From NCBI GenBank assembly GCA_963798775.1, contig CAWCUK010000001.1, positions 1,364,001 through 1,428,000 of the forward strand: 64,000 nt of DNA. Direction: 5' to 3'. This document shows positions 1 to 7,521 of the stretch, in pieces (positions within the stretch are counted from its first letter, which is position 1; each line of letters starts with the position of its first letter). A program made the translations under genes and the position numbers. The DNA comes from CAWCUK01 sp963798775. GTDB lineage: Bacteria > Bacteroidota > Ignavibacteria > Ignavibacteriales > Ignavibacteriaceae. The notes under the pieces are model-generated. The model ran no database searches. It was not told where the DNA came from and saw nothing but the letters and a program-made list of their open reading frames with translations.

Positions 1-208
1 TGTCAATTTTTATAGAATCTTGATATGCACCTACTATATAAATATTGCCTGAATTATCCAGAGTAAAGTCGTTTAAGAAATCCATCTTTGGTCCGGAATA
101 TTTTATTACTTTTGTCCAATCCGGGTTCTGCGCATATATAAAACCGCTGAGGAAAAGCATTAATATTATAGATGAAAACCAGAAACTTCGTGTAAATGAA
201 AATTTCAT
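1..208 (-). CDS. Secreted beta-propeller-like protein, 5' part (runs off left edge)
   Basis: Sixty-nine codons read from an ATG at 208 to the window edge without a stop. A strong ribosome binding site (taaggagg) lies 5 bases before the ATG. Residues 1-26 form a signal peptide: basic start, hydrophobic stretch SIILMLFLSGFIY, then AQ. The mature start reads DWTKVIKYSG...DFTLDNSGNIYIVG. The DxxGNIYIVG pattern is typical of SBBP/NHL-like beta-propeller repeats in exported proteins of this phylum. Being cut off, its full architecture, including any T9SS tail, cannot be seen. The start and export are well supported; the propeller assignment rests on one repeat. Confidence 0.65.
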   Translation of the reverse strand, partial: MKFSFTRSFWFSSIILMLFLSGFIYAQNPDWTKVIKYSGPKMDFLNDFTLDNSGNIYIVGAYQDSIKID

Positions 209-233
209 TTTACCTCCTTATATAAATGAAACC

Positions 234-272
234 GGCGGAACGAAATACTTTCGTTCCGCCATAATTTTTTTT
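234..272 (+). terminator. Perfect hairpin plus T-tract, facing against the flanking minus-strand gene
   Basis: Arms GGCGGAACGAAA (234-245) and TTTCGTTCCGCC (249-260) pair perfectly around a 3-base loop, followed by ATAATTTTTTTT. The T-tract makes it an intrinsic terminator for plus-strand RNA, yet no plus-strand gene precedes it. On the minus strand it lies in the 5' leader of the gene starting at 208. Confidence 0.5.
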
Positions 273-465
273 GTTATTTTTTTGACTATGTAGGTTGTTT
301 TGTGCTCAGACAGCTAATTTTAAAGACTACAAAATTTTTTATTTAATGACAAACCTTATAGCAACTTTTTATTCTTTTTTAAGATGATACTTTGCATAAT
401 TATTTCTCTTGAATCTTTTCTGAATACTTCACATCATATAAATGAAATTTAAAAGGAGAATTGTC

Positions 466-672
466 ATGAAAAAAAATTTGGGGAATACTGACCGGGTTAT
501 TCGCTTTTTGGTAGCTGTATTTTTAGGAATCGCAATATTTTCAGAAATGATTACAGGGGTTTGGGCAATTATTTTAGGAATTGTAGGAATTGTTTTGCTG
601 GCAACAAGCTTAATAGGTTTTTGTCCTCTTTACGCGCCATTTAAAGTTCACACAACCAAAAAAGCAGCATAG
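466..672 (+). CDS. DUF2892 small inner-membrane protein
   Basis: A 68-residue protein beginning MKKNLGNTDRVIRF, the signature start of DUF2892 (the YgaP membrane-domain family). Two hydrophobic segments (about residues 13-31 and 34-54) are joined by a short turn, and a conserved GFCPLY motif carries the single cysteine before a short charged tail. The ATG at 466 is chosen over the in-frame one at 442 because AAGGAG at 452-457 is well spaced from it and the family starts at MKKN. In some proteins this domain is fused to rhodanese domains; here it stands alone and the function is unknown. It is followed directly by a terminator, so it is probably monocistronic. Confidence 0.8.
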   Translation: MKKNLGNTDRVIRFLVAVFLGIAIFSEMITGVWAIILGIVGIVLLATSLIGFCPLYAPFKVHTTKKAA

Positions 673-691
673 ATTAATTTTTGAGAAAAAC

Positions 692-727
692 AAAGTCATT
701 CCAGTATAAAAGCGGGAATGACTTTTT
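692..727 (+). terminator. Intrinsic terminator after the DUF2892 gene
   Basis: AAGTCATTCC (693-702) pairs with GGGAATGACTT (713-723) around an A-rich loop and is followed by TTTTT. It lies 20 bases after the stop codon of the DUF2892 gene and separates it from the his operon control region. Confidence 0.75.
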
Positions 728-753
728 GATTTTAAACCGTCGCCGATCAAACA

Positions 754-784
754 TTTGATATATTTCTTTTTTTATTTAATTTTG
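754..784 (+). promoter_or_regulatory. Bacteroidetes-type promoter of the his operon
   Basis: TTTG at 754-757 is followed after 19 bases by TAATTTTG at 777-784, an exact match to the Bacteroidetes primary sigma consensus TTTG-N19..21-TAnnTTTG. The predicted transcription start falls a few bases beyond 784, at about 788-791. That is directly in front of the leader peptide ATG at 792. No Shine-Dalgarno sequence precedes that ATG, so the leader would be read from a leaderless or near-leaderless mRNA. Confidence 0.55.
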
Positions 785-791
785 CATCATT

Positions 792-881
792 ATGTTTTTG
801 AATAAATTATATATATCAGATAAAGTAAAAATCCATCACCATCATCATTATATTCATGATGAAAGTGCCGGATTATATTAA
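792..881 (+). CDS. hisL: His operon leader peptide (29 residues, five consecutive His)
   Basis: ATG at 792 to TAA at 879-881 encodes 29 residues. The middle reads KIHHHHHYIHDE: five consecutive histidine codons (834-848) and a sixth at 855-857. The frame lies between a promoter and a terminator hairpin just upstream of hisG, the layout of a his attenuator. When charged tRNA-His is scarce the ribosome should stall on the run and leave the downstream GCCGG (867-871) free. No ribosome binding site is visible, but the predicted transcription start is within a few bases of the ATG. The peptide is expected to act in cis only. Six His codons among 29 in this location leave little room for chance. 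Confidence 0.8.
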   Translation: MFLNKLYISDKVKIHHHHHYIHDESAGLY

Positions 882-928
882 TAAGTATAGACAATGAAAT
901 TACACCCCGGCAAAAGTCGGGGTTTTTA
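867..928 (+). promoter_or_regulatory. His attenuator: antiterminator and terminator
   Basis: The terminator is CCCCGGC (905-911), an AAAA loop, GTCGGGG (916-922, one G-U pair) and TTTTT (923-927). A competing pairing is available: GCCGG at 867-871, inside the leader reading frame, is complementary to CCGGC at 907-911, which is part of the left terminator arm. A ribosome that reaches the leader stop at 879 would cover 867-871 and let the terminator form. One stalled in the early part of the His run would leave it free to form the antiterminator. The elements are seen in the sequence; the switching is inferred from classical attenuation. Confidence 0.7.
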
Positions 929-950
929 GTTTTAAAGGAAATTCAAAATA

Positions 951-1817
951 ATGAACGGAAATTTAAAGTTAGCGTTACAGAAAAAAGGGAGATTAACAGA
1001 AAAATCGCTTGAGCTTTTGCGCTTATGCGGATTGGATATTGAGAATTACTCGGAACGTTTAGTAGTTTCCGCAAGAAACTTCCCTCTCGATATTTTATTC
1101 CTCAGAGATGACGATATTCCGGAATATGTTCAAGACGGCGTTGCTGATATTGGAATTGTTGGAGAAAATGTAGTTTACGAAAAACAAACAAAAACTTTTA
1201 CGCATGAAAAATTAGGATTCGGAAGATGCAGCCTTCTATTGGCTTACCCGGAAAATAAACCGATATCCAAACTTGAAGAAATAAACAATAAAACCATCGC
1301 GACTTCATATCCCAAAATCCTAAAAGATTTTCTTGATGAAAATAATTTAAACGCGAAACTTATTGAATTGAGCGGCTCTGTGGAAATCGCACCGTCCTTG
1401 GGTGTTGCCGATTTAATCTGCGATATTGTTTCTACCGGAAATACTTTAATGATGAACAAACTGAAGAAATCTTTTAAAGTGTTTGATTCCGAAGCGGTTT
1501 TAATCTCCGCTGAAAAAGAGTTGAAGGATCAGCAATTGAATAATATTTTAAATGATCTTTTGAATAGAATACGTTCCGTAAAAACCGCGCGTTCATCAAA
1601 ATATTTGATGATGAATATTCCGAAAAATTCTTTAGAAAAGATTGTTGAGATAATTCCTTCATTAAAAAGTCCTACTGTATTACATTTAGCGGATGAAAAT
1701 TTATTGGCTGTGCACGCGGTAATTCCTTCAGATAAATTTTGGAATATTGTTGATGATCTAAAATCGGAAGGCGCTTCGGGAATTTTATTATTACCAATAG
1801 AAAACATGATACAATGA
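951..1817 (+). CDS. hisG: ATP phosphoribosyltransferase, long form (HisG)
   Basis: First step of histidine synthesis: joins ATP and PRPP to give phosphoribosyl-ATP. The 288 residues match the long HisG form, which has a two-lobed catalytic part (about 1-210) and a C-terminal ACT-like histidine-binding domain (about 215-288). Long-form enzymes do not need HisZ, and none is present here. Visible motifs are DGVADIGIVG (62-71) and the PRPP-binding loop DLICDIVSTGNTL (about 154-166). AAAGGA at 934-939 serves the ATG. It is the first gene of the operon, directly behind the attenuator, and its stop overlaps the hisD start by 4 bases. The ACT-like domain implies feedback inhibition in addition to transcriptional attenuation. 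Confidence 0.95.
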   Translation: MNGNLKLALQKKGRLTEKSLELLRLCGLDIENYSERLVVSARNFPLDILFLRDDDIPEYVQDGVADIGIVGENVVYEKQTKTFTHEKLGFGRCSLLLAYPENKPISKLEEINNKTIATSYPKILKDFLDENNLNAKLIELSGSVEIAPSLGVADLICDIVSTGNTLMMNKLKKSFKVFDSEAVLISAEKELKDQQLNNILNDLLNRIRSVKTARSSKYLMMNIPKNSLEKIVEIIPSLKSPTVLHLADENLLAVHAVIPSDKFWNIVDDLKSEGASGILLLPIENMIQ

Positions 1818-3099
1818 AAAAATATTTTTATGAAGATTTAACTGATGATGAGCGCGCGGAGCTGCTAAAACGTCCCGCGATTGATTTGGAAAAAGTTTTC
1901 GAAATAGTGAAGCCAATTTTAAAAGATGTAAAAGAAAACGGACTCGCGGCTGTAAAAAAATATTCCGAAAAGTTTGATGGATATACCGGGACAGAAATTT
2001 TAGTTACAGAAGAAGAAATAAATACAGCGGAAGAAAATCTTCCCAATGAAGTAAAAGACGCGATTAAAAACGCATATAATAATATAGAAAAATTTCACAA
2101 AGCGGAATTCCCGGAAAAATTTACTGTAGAAACAATGCCCGGAGTTAACTGCAGCCGCGAGTTTAGGGCAATCGAAAAAGTTGGGCTTTATATTCCCGGC
2201 GGAAGCTCGGTTCTTCCCTCAACAGTTTTAATGCTCGGTATTCCAGCGAAAATTGCGGGCTGCAAAAGAATTGTGCTCTGTTCTCCTTCTAAAAATAATA
2301 GATTAAATTATCCTCTTTTATACGCGGCAAAGCTTTGCGGAATAAATGAGATATACAAAACCGGCGGTGCTCAGGCAATTGCATTAATGGCTTACGGAAC
2401 CGAATCTATAAATAAAGTTGACAAAATTTTCGGGCCGGGAAATCAATTTGTAACCGCGGCTAAACTTCTTGTAAGCATTCAGCATGAAGGTTGTTCCATT
2501 GATATGCCCGCCGGGCCAAGTGAAGTTTTAGTAATCGCGGATAAAAATGCTGATGCTTCTTTTGCCGCGGCCGATCTTCTTTCGCAAGCTGAACATGGCG
2601 CCGATTCGCAAGTTATTCTTGCAACTAATTCAGAAGCCTTGGCTGATAAAATAGTAAGATGAAGTTGAGCTTCAATTAAAAGAAATATCCGCGAAAAGAA
2701 ATTGCGGAAAAAGCACTCGAAAATTCTTTTACCTTAATTACTTCTTCAATTGATGAAGCAATTAATTTCAGCAATAATTACGCGCCGGAACATTTAATTT
2801 TAAATGTTGAAAATCCTGAAACTTATATTGATAAGATTCAAAACGCCGGTTCGGTTTTTCTCGGACAATTTTCTCCCGAAAGCGCCGGCGATTATGCTTC
2901 AGGGACTAATCATTCGCTGCCGACTTACGGCTACGCTAAAACATTCGGCGGAGTTACTGTTGAAATGTTTATGAAATCTATAACGTTTCAGAAGTTAAGC
3001 AGAGATGGATTAATTAATCTTGCCAAAACTGTGGAAACTCTTGCTGAAGTTGAAGGCCTGCACGCGCACAAAAATGCTGTTTCAATTAGATTAAAATAA
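1814..3099 (+). CDS. hisD: Histidinol dehydrogenase, frame-disrupted twice (HisD)
   Basis: HisD oxidises histidinol to histidine at a zinc site, the last step of the pathway. The first frame (1814-2662) carries GPGNQFVTAAK, the signature IDMPAGPSEV and AEHGADSQ, then stops at a TGA (2660). Homology continues as DEVELQLKEI in the next frame (2658-2690) and from about 2689 in the third frame. There it gives RKEIAEKALENSF, APEHL, SAGDYASGTNHSLPTYG and GLHAHKNAV up to TAA at 3097-3099. Removing one base near 2656 (AA) and one near 2690 (CC) restores about 427 residues, the usual length. Both catalytic regions are intact, so I favour assembly indels over a true pseudogene, but the sequence alone cannot settle it. 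Confidence 0.85.
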
Positions 3100-3125
3100 T
3101 TTTGATAATCATTCTAGAATAAAAA

Positions 3126-4175
3126 ATGGAAATAGAAAAATTAGTCAGAGAAAATATACTAAATTTAAAACCGTATACTTCCGCAAGGGATATGTACGAC
3201 AAAGGAATTCTTCTTGACGCAAACGAAAATAGCTGGGGTTCTACTTTTACGGAATTCAACGGACTTCACCTCAACCGTTATCCCGATCCGCATCAAAGAG
3301 ATTTGAAGAAACTTGTAAACGAGCTTTATTCAATTGAATATGAAAATCTTTTTTTCGGTGTTGGTTCGGATGAAATAATAGATCTTTTAATAAGAATCTT
3401 CTGCGATCCGGCAAAGGATAATATTATAATTCCACAGCCGACTTACGGTATGTATAAAGTTTCCGCCGATATAAATAATGTTGAAACTAAGGAAGTCATG
3501 CTTAATGATAAATTTCAAATTGATTTTGATGAAATAAAAAAAACCTGCACAGAAAACACAAAAATTATTTTTCTCTGTTCGCCAAATAATCCGACCGGAA
3601 ATCTATTAAGTAAAAATGATATTATAAGATTAGCGGAAGAATATAATTCAATAATAGCGGTAGATGAGGCCTATATAGATTTTGCGGAAGAGGGTTCCGT
3701 TGTTAACGAGATAAAAAATTATAATAATATTGTTGTGTTAAGAACTTTTTCAAAAGCTTGGGGACTTGCGGGAATTCGTCTCGGTTATTGCGCGGCCTCA
3801 CCGCAAATAATTCACCATCTATTTAAAGTAAAAGCGCCGTATAATATAAATTCGTTAACTCGTTTCGCTCTTGAATCGGCTGTAAAAAATATTCATTTGA
3901 AAAAAGAATATATTGCTGGAATTTTATATGAACGGGAACGAATTAAAAATCAATTAGAAAGTTTAATGGGAATTATAAAGGTTTATCCTTCCGAAGCAAA
4001 CTTTCTCTTATTTAAATGTTTGCGCGCTAAAGATGTTCAAAAAAAATTAGCTTCCGAAGGAATTATTATCAGAGACAGAAGTTCTCAGCCCAAACTCGAG
4101 GATTGTCTTCGCCTTTCTATAGGTAGCGAAGAAGAGAATGATATTTTTTGGGATGCAATCAGAAAAATAGTTTAA
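3126..4175 (+). CDS. hisC: Histidinol-phosphate aminotransferase (HisC)
   Basis: PLP-dependent class I/II aminotransferase converting imidazole-acetol phosphate plus glutamate to histidinol phosphate. The 349 residues are standard length. Motifs: substrate-loop start LDANENSWG (about 30-38), SPNNPTGN (152-159), the PLP-ring aspartate in AVDEAYIDF (D180) and the Schiff-base lysine in RTFSKAWGLAGIRLGY (K210). It begins 26 bases after hisD and ends 4 bases before hisB, within one transcription unit. Confidence 0.95.
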   Translation: MEIEKLVRENILNLKPYTSARDMYDKGILLDANENSWGSTFTEFNGLHLNRYPDPHQRDLKKLVNELYSIEYENLFFGVGSDEIIDLLIRIFCDPAKDNIIIPQPTYGMYKVSADINNVETKEVMLNDKFQIDFDEIKKTCTENTKIIFLCSPNNPTGNLLSKNDIIRLAEEYNSIIAVDEAYIDFAEEGSVVNEIKNYNNIVVLRTFSKAWGLAGIRLGYCAASPQIIHHLFKVKAPYNINSLTRFALESAVKNIHLKKEYIAGILYERERIKNQLESLMGIIKVYPSEANFLLFKCLRAKDVQKKLASEGIIIRDRSSQPKLEDCLRLSIGSEEENDIFWDAIRKIV

Positions 4176-4179
4176 GAAT

Positions 4180-5082
4180 ATGAAAATGAATAAAGTAATA
4201 ATCGATAAGTCTTTCTTTAATTTAAATTCGCCTTTATCCAAAGGATTAATCAGCGGCTTAAATAAATTATCTCAAAAAAATTTTGAGTTTGAAGTACCCT
4301 CATTTTCAAAATCAGAAAATGAAATTTTAACTAAAATACTTGATCTTGAAGGAATTGAAATAAACAAGAAAAGTAAAAATTCGTTCAATAAAACTTTTAG
4401 TCTAACAACAAAGGAAGGCTTAGGAGAAAATGTAATTTCTGCTTCTAAAAACAGTAGAAATAAAAACTTTAAAGATGCCGTAAATGAAATACTTACAAAA
4501 CTCCGCGCGGTTAGCTACGGCAGAAAAACAAAAGAAACTGATATTTCTATTTCACTTTCGCTCGATGGTAACGGCGAAACGGAGATAAAAACCGGAGTTG
4601 GATTTTTTGATCACATGCTTGAGCAAATTGCAAAACACGCCAATATAAATTTAAACATTAATGTAAACGGCGATCTTCATGTGGATGAACACCATACCGT
4701 TGAAGATGTGGGAATCGCGTTAGGAAGCGCGTTATCAGAAGCTCTCGGCGATAAAAAAGGAATTAAACGCTACGGCTTTTTTCTGCCAATGGATGAAACT
4801 ATTGCCCGCTGCGCTGTTGATTTAAGCGGACGGACTTATTTAAATTTTAAGTGTAAGTTTAGCCGTGAGAAAGTCGGTGATTTCCCCACAGAATTAACAG
4901 AAGAATTTTTCCGCGGCTTATCTTCGGGATTGAAAGCTAACATTTTTTTAAGGGCAAAGGGAAAAAACGACCATCATAAAATTGAAGCAATGTTTAAAGC
5001 CTTTGCAAAATCTTTTAATGATGCTTGCAGATTTGAAGATAGAAACGAAGGAAAACTTCCATCTACAAAAGGGATTTTATGA
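4180..5082 (+). CDS. hisB: Imidazoleglycerol-phosphate dehydratase with vestigial N-terminal HAD domain (HisB)
   Basis: From about residue 105 on this is a complete HisB dehydratase. The manganese-binding motifs are GVGFFDHMLEQIAKH, VDEHHTVEDVG and KGKNDHHKIEAMFKAF, and the end LPSTKGIL matches the bifunctional Escherichia type. The first 105 residues resemble a shrunken HAD phosphatase. VIIDKSFFN lines up with the LFIDRDGTL nucleophile motif, and PLSKGLISGLNKLSQKNFEF with the following helix and strand. However the second catalytic aspartate, the lysine motif and the DD motif are missing, and the domain is about 60 residues short. Histidinol phosphatase activity is therefore unlikely. Its stop overlaps the hisH start by 4 bases. 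Confidence 0.9.
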   Translation: MKMNKVIIDKSFFNLNSPLSKGLISGLNKLSQKNFEFEVPSFSKSENEILTKILDLEGIEINKKSKNSFNKTFSLTTKEGLGENVISASKNSRNKNFKDAVNEILTKLRAVSYGRKTKETDISISLSLDGNGETEIKTGVGFFDHMLEQIAKHANINLNINVNGDLHVDEHHTVEDVGIALGSALSEALGDKKGIKRYGFFLPMDETIARCAVDLSGRTYLNFKCKFSREKVGDFPTELTEEFFRGLSSGLKANIFLRAKGKNDHHKIEAMFKAFAKSFNDACRFEDRNEGKLPSTKGIL

Positions 5083-5663
5083 TTGCGCTTATTGATTACG
5101 GTGCCGGGAATGTGGCTTCTGTTGCAAACGCTTTAACAGAAGTAAACGAGAAATTTAAAATTACAAACAGTGAAACTGAAATTTGCCGTTCCGACAAAGT
5201 TATATTTCCCGGTGTCGGTGAGGCTTCGTTTGCGATTCGCCAGCTTCATATTTTAAATTTATTTACTGTTCTACGAATTGTAAAAAAGCCTATGCTTGGT
5301 ATTTGCCTGGGAATGCAATTAATGGCGGATCATTCTGATGAAGGGAATGTTTCCTGTTTAGGACTTTTCCCGGGAACCGCGAAAAAATTTGACGAGGGCA
5401 AAACTAAAGTTCCTCACATGGGATGGAATGATATTTTAATAAATAAAAAGAGTAAACTTTTTAAAGATATTAAAAACCGAGAACGTTTCTATTTTGCGAA
5501 TTCATTTTATTTACCCGAAAACAATTTTACAACCGCTTCTTCAACTCACGATGTGAAATTTACCGCGGCTTTAGAAAAAAATAATTTTTACGGAGTTCAG
5601 TTTCACCCTGAGAAATCGGGTGACGCCGGACTTCAAATACTTAAAAACTTTATTGAATTATGA
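5079..5663 (+). CDS. hisH: Imidazole glycerol phosphate synthase, glutaminase subunit (HisH)
   Basis: Class I glutamine amidotransferase that supplies ammonia to HisF. The catalytic triad is C76 in GICLGMQLM, H176 and E178 in VQFHPEKSGDAG, and IDYGAGNVASV starts the family fold. At 194 residues it is the usual length. It overlaps hisB and hisA by 4 bases each (ATGA), indicating translational coupling. Confidence 0.95.
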   Translation: MIALIDYGAGNVASVANALTEVNEKFKITNSETEICRSDKVIFPGVGEASFAIRQLHILNLFTVLRIVKKPMLGICLGMQLMADHSDEGNVSCLGLFPGTAKKFDEGKTKVPHMGWNDILINKKSKLFKDIKNRERFYFANSFYLPENNFTTASSTHDVKFTAALEKNNFYGVQFHPEKSGDAGLQILKNFIEL

Positions 5664-6379
5664 TTGTTATTCCCGCTATTGATATATACGAAAATAAAAT
5701 TGTCCGTTTAACAAAAGGCAGTTTTGATAATATTACTTATTATAAAAATTCTCCTATACAGCAGGCAAAATTATATGAATCATTAGGATTTAAATTTATT
5801 CATATTGTTGATCTTTTAGGATCTAAGACCGGAAAATTTACCGCGCTTGAATCGGTTAGAAAAATAAAAGAAGAAACAAATCTGCTAATAGAATTCGGCG
5901 GAGGTATAAGAGATATTAAAACTGTTTCCGAGCTCTTTAATTCAGGTGTTGATTTTGCGATCATAGGATCGCTTGCCGTAAAAAACAAGCAGGAGTTTGA
6001 AAAAATTCTCTCGGAAAATCCTCCCGATAAAATAATTGCGGCCGTTGATGTAAAAGACGAAATGGTTTATGTAAGCGGCTGGACGGAGGAAACATCGGTT
6101 AGTTTAAATGAGCATATAAAATACTGCAGCCTTCACGGAATCGATAAATTCCTCTGTACAGATATTTCAAAAGACGGAATGCTTTCGGGGCCGAATAAAG
6201 AAATGTATAAAAAAATAATTAATGAATTTCCGCGAATAAAACTTTATGCTTCAGGCGGAGTTAAAGATATGGATGATATTTACTCGCTGAATAAAATAGA
6301 TCCTTACGCGGTTGTTGTAGGGAAATCTATTTATGAAGATAAAGTTGATTTAGAGGAGTTATCAAAATTTGCTTTGTAA
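5660..6379 (+). CDS. hisA: ProFAR isomerase (HisA)
   Basis: A (beta/alpha)8-barrel enzyme that isomerises the phosphoribosylformimino-AICAR ribotide intermediate. Of 239 residues, the catalytic aspartates are D8 in IPAIDIYENKIVRL and D130 in IIAAVDVKD. Phosphate-binding glycine motifs appear as FGGGIRDI (about 79-86) and ASGGVKD (about 207-213). It overlaps hisH by 4 bases and hisF by 11. Confidence 0.95.
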   Translation: MIVIPAIDIYENKIVRLTKGSFDNITYYKNSPIQQAKLYESLGFKFIHIVDLLGSKTGKFTALESVRKIKEETNLLIEFGGGIRDIKTVSELFNSGVDFAIIGSLAVKNKQEFEKILSENPPDKIIAAVDVKDEMVYVSGWTEETSVSLNEHIKYCSLHGIDKFLCTDISKDGMLSGPNKEMYKKIINEFPRIKLYASGGVKDMDDIYSLNKIDPYAVVVGKSIYEDKVDLEELSKFAL

Positions 6380-7124
6380 AAGAATAATTCCCTGTCTTGA
6401 TGTAAAAGACGGACGCGTTGTAAAAGGGACAAATTTTATAAATCTTGTTGACGCCGGTTCACCGGTTGAACTTGCTGAAAGATATTCAAAAGAAGGCGCG
6501 GACGAGCTGGTATTTTTAGATATTACCGCTTCCGCCGAAAAAAGAAAAACTCTTCTTCCTTTAGTTGAAGATGTTGCGAAAGCGATTAGAATTCCTTTTA
6601 CGGTTGGCGGCGGAATTTCTGAAATAAAAGATATAGAATTGCTTCTTAAAGCCGGAGCAGATAAAGTTTCGCTTAATTCTTCGATTGTAAAAAATCCAAA
6701 TTTAATTTCTGAAGCCGCGCATCAATTCGGAAGCCAGGCTATTGTAGCCGCAATTGATGTTAAAAATAATGGTAGTATTTATAAAGTTTATATAAAGGGC
6801 GGAAGAGAAGAAACTGAACTTCAAGGATTAGATTGGTGTAAACGTGCCGCCGATTTGGGTGCCGGAGAAATTCTTCTTACTTCTATGGACAAAGACGGAA
6901 CAAAAGAAGGTTATGATTTACTATTCCTTTCGCGGCTTACAAAAAGTGTCAGCGTTCCGGTTATTGCTTCCGGGGGAGCGGGGAAAAAAGAAGATTTTCT
7001 AAACGCATTTAAAGAAGCAGATGTAGAGGCTTGTCTTGCCGCCAGCCTTTTCCATTTTAATCAGCTTGCTATAAAAGATTTAAAAGATTATTTACACTCA
7101 AACGGAATTACGGTTAGAAACTAA
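6369..7124 (+). CDS. hisF: Imidazole glycerol phosphate synthase, cyclase subunit (HisF)
   Basis: Barrel partner of HisH that forms imidazole glycerol phosphate and AICAR. It begins at a TTG (6369) inside the end of hisA, giving LCKRIIPCLDVKDGRVVKG. D11 and D130 (VAAIDVKN) are the catalytic aspartates, and GGGISEI and ASGGAGKKEDF are the phosphate-binding loops. At 251 residues the length is normal. The TTG start is the only one compatible with the conserved N-terminus, and the 11-base overlap with hisA suggests coupled translation. Confidence 0.94.
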   Translation: MLCKRIIPCLDVKDGRVVKGTNFINLVDAGSPVELAERYSKEGADELVFLDITASAEKRKTLLPLVEDVAKAIRIPFTVGGGISEIKDIELLLKAGADKVSLNSSIVKNPNLISEAAHQFGSQAIVAAIDVKNNGSIYKVYIKGGREETELQGLDWCKRAADLGAGEILLTSMDKDGTKEGYDLLFLSRLTKSVSVPVIASGGAGKKEDFLNAFKEADVEACLAASLFHFNQLAIKDLKDYLHSNGITVRN

Positions 7125-7138
7125 ACAAGGATTTTAAA

Positions 7139-7504
7139 TTGAACGATTTAGATATTGCAAAAATAGATTTTGATAAACTTAATGGATTAATTCCCGCTAT
7201 TGTTGTTGATGATAATAACAACCAGGTATTAATGCTCGGCTTTATGAATGAAGAAGCTTTAAAAAAAACTTTAGAGACAAAATTTGTAACTTTTTTCAGC
7301 AGAACTAGAAATGAGCTTTGGACTAAGGGTGAAACTTCAGGTAATTATTTAAATCTAGTTAATATTAAAAGCGATTGCGATTTTGATTCACTTTTAGTAT
7401 ACGCAAATCCCACTGGAAATACTTGCCATACCGGGAGCTATTCTTGCTTTGATATAGAAAATAAAAATTCAATAGATTTTTTAAATCATCTTTTAAACTT
7501 ATAA
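7139..7504 (+). CDS. hisI: Phosphoribosyl-AMP cyclohydrolase (HisI part of a split hisIE)
   Basis: PRA-CH domain that opens the adenine ring of phosphoribosyl-AMP. It starts at TTG 7139. Visible are the conserved VVDDNNNQVLMLGFMNEEAL, WTKGETSGN, the metal site SDCDFD and the zinc cysteine/histidine set GNTCHTGSYSCF. The frame stops at TAA 7502-7504, just before the linker and HisE domain, which continue one frame back. The last codons read CTT TTA AAC TTA TAA, so 7492-7498 is the slippery heptamer T TTA AAC in exact phase. Slipping -1 would give LIKTRKQELPEDSY, the normal HisIE linker. This is either a one-base assembly deletion in a bifunctional hisIE or a programmed frameshift. Confidence 0.9.
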   Translation: MNDLDIAKIDFDKLNGLIPAIVVDDNNNQVLMLGFMNEEALKKTLETKFVTFFSRTRNELWTKGETSGNYLNLVNIKSDCDFDSLLVYANPTGNTCHTGSYSCFDIENKNSIDFLNHLLNL

Positions 7505-7521
7505 AAACTCGTAAACAAGAA

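Noticed and set aside
45..293. Open frame of 82 codons on the plus strand
   Set aside because: It lies opposite the signal-peptide-bearing minus-strand gene starting at 208 and over the hairpin at 234-272; it has no ribosome site and no family likeness.
2660..2662. In-frame TGA in hisD read as selenocysteine
   Set aside because: The frame after the TGA has no HisD likeness and soon meets another TGA; homology resumes only in other frames, and no SECIS-like hairpin is visible.
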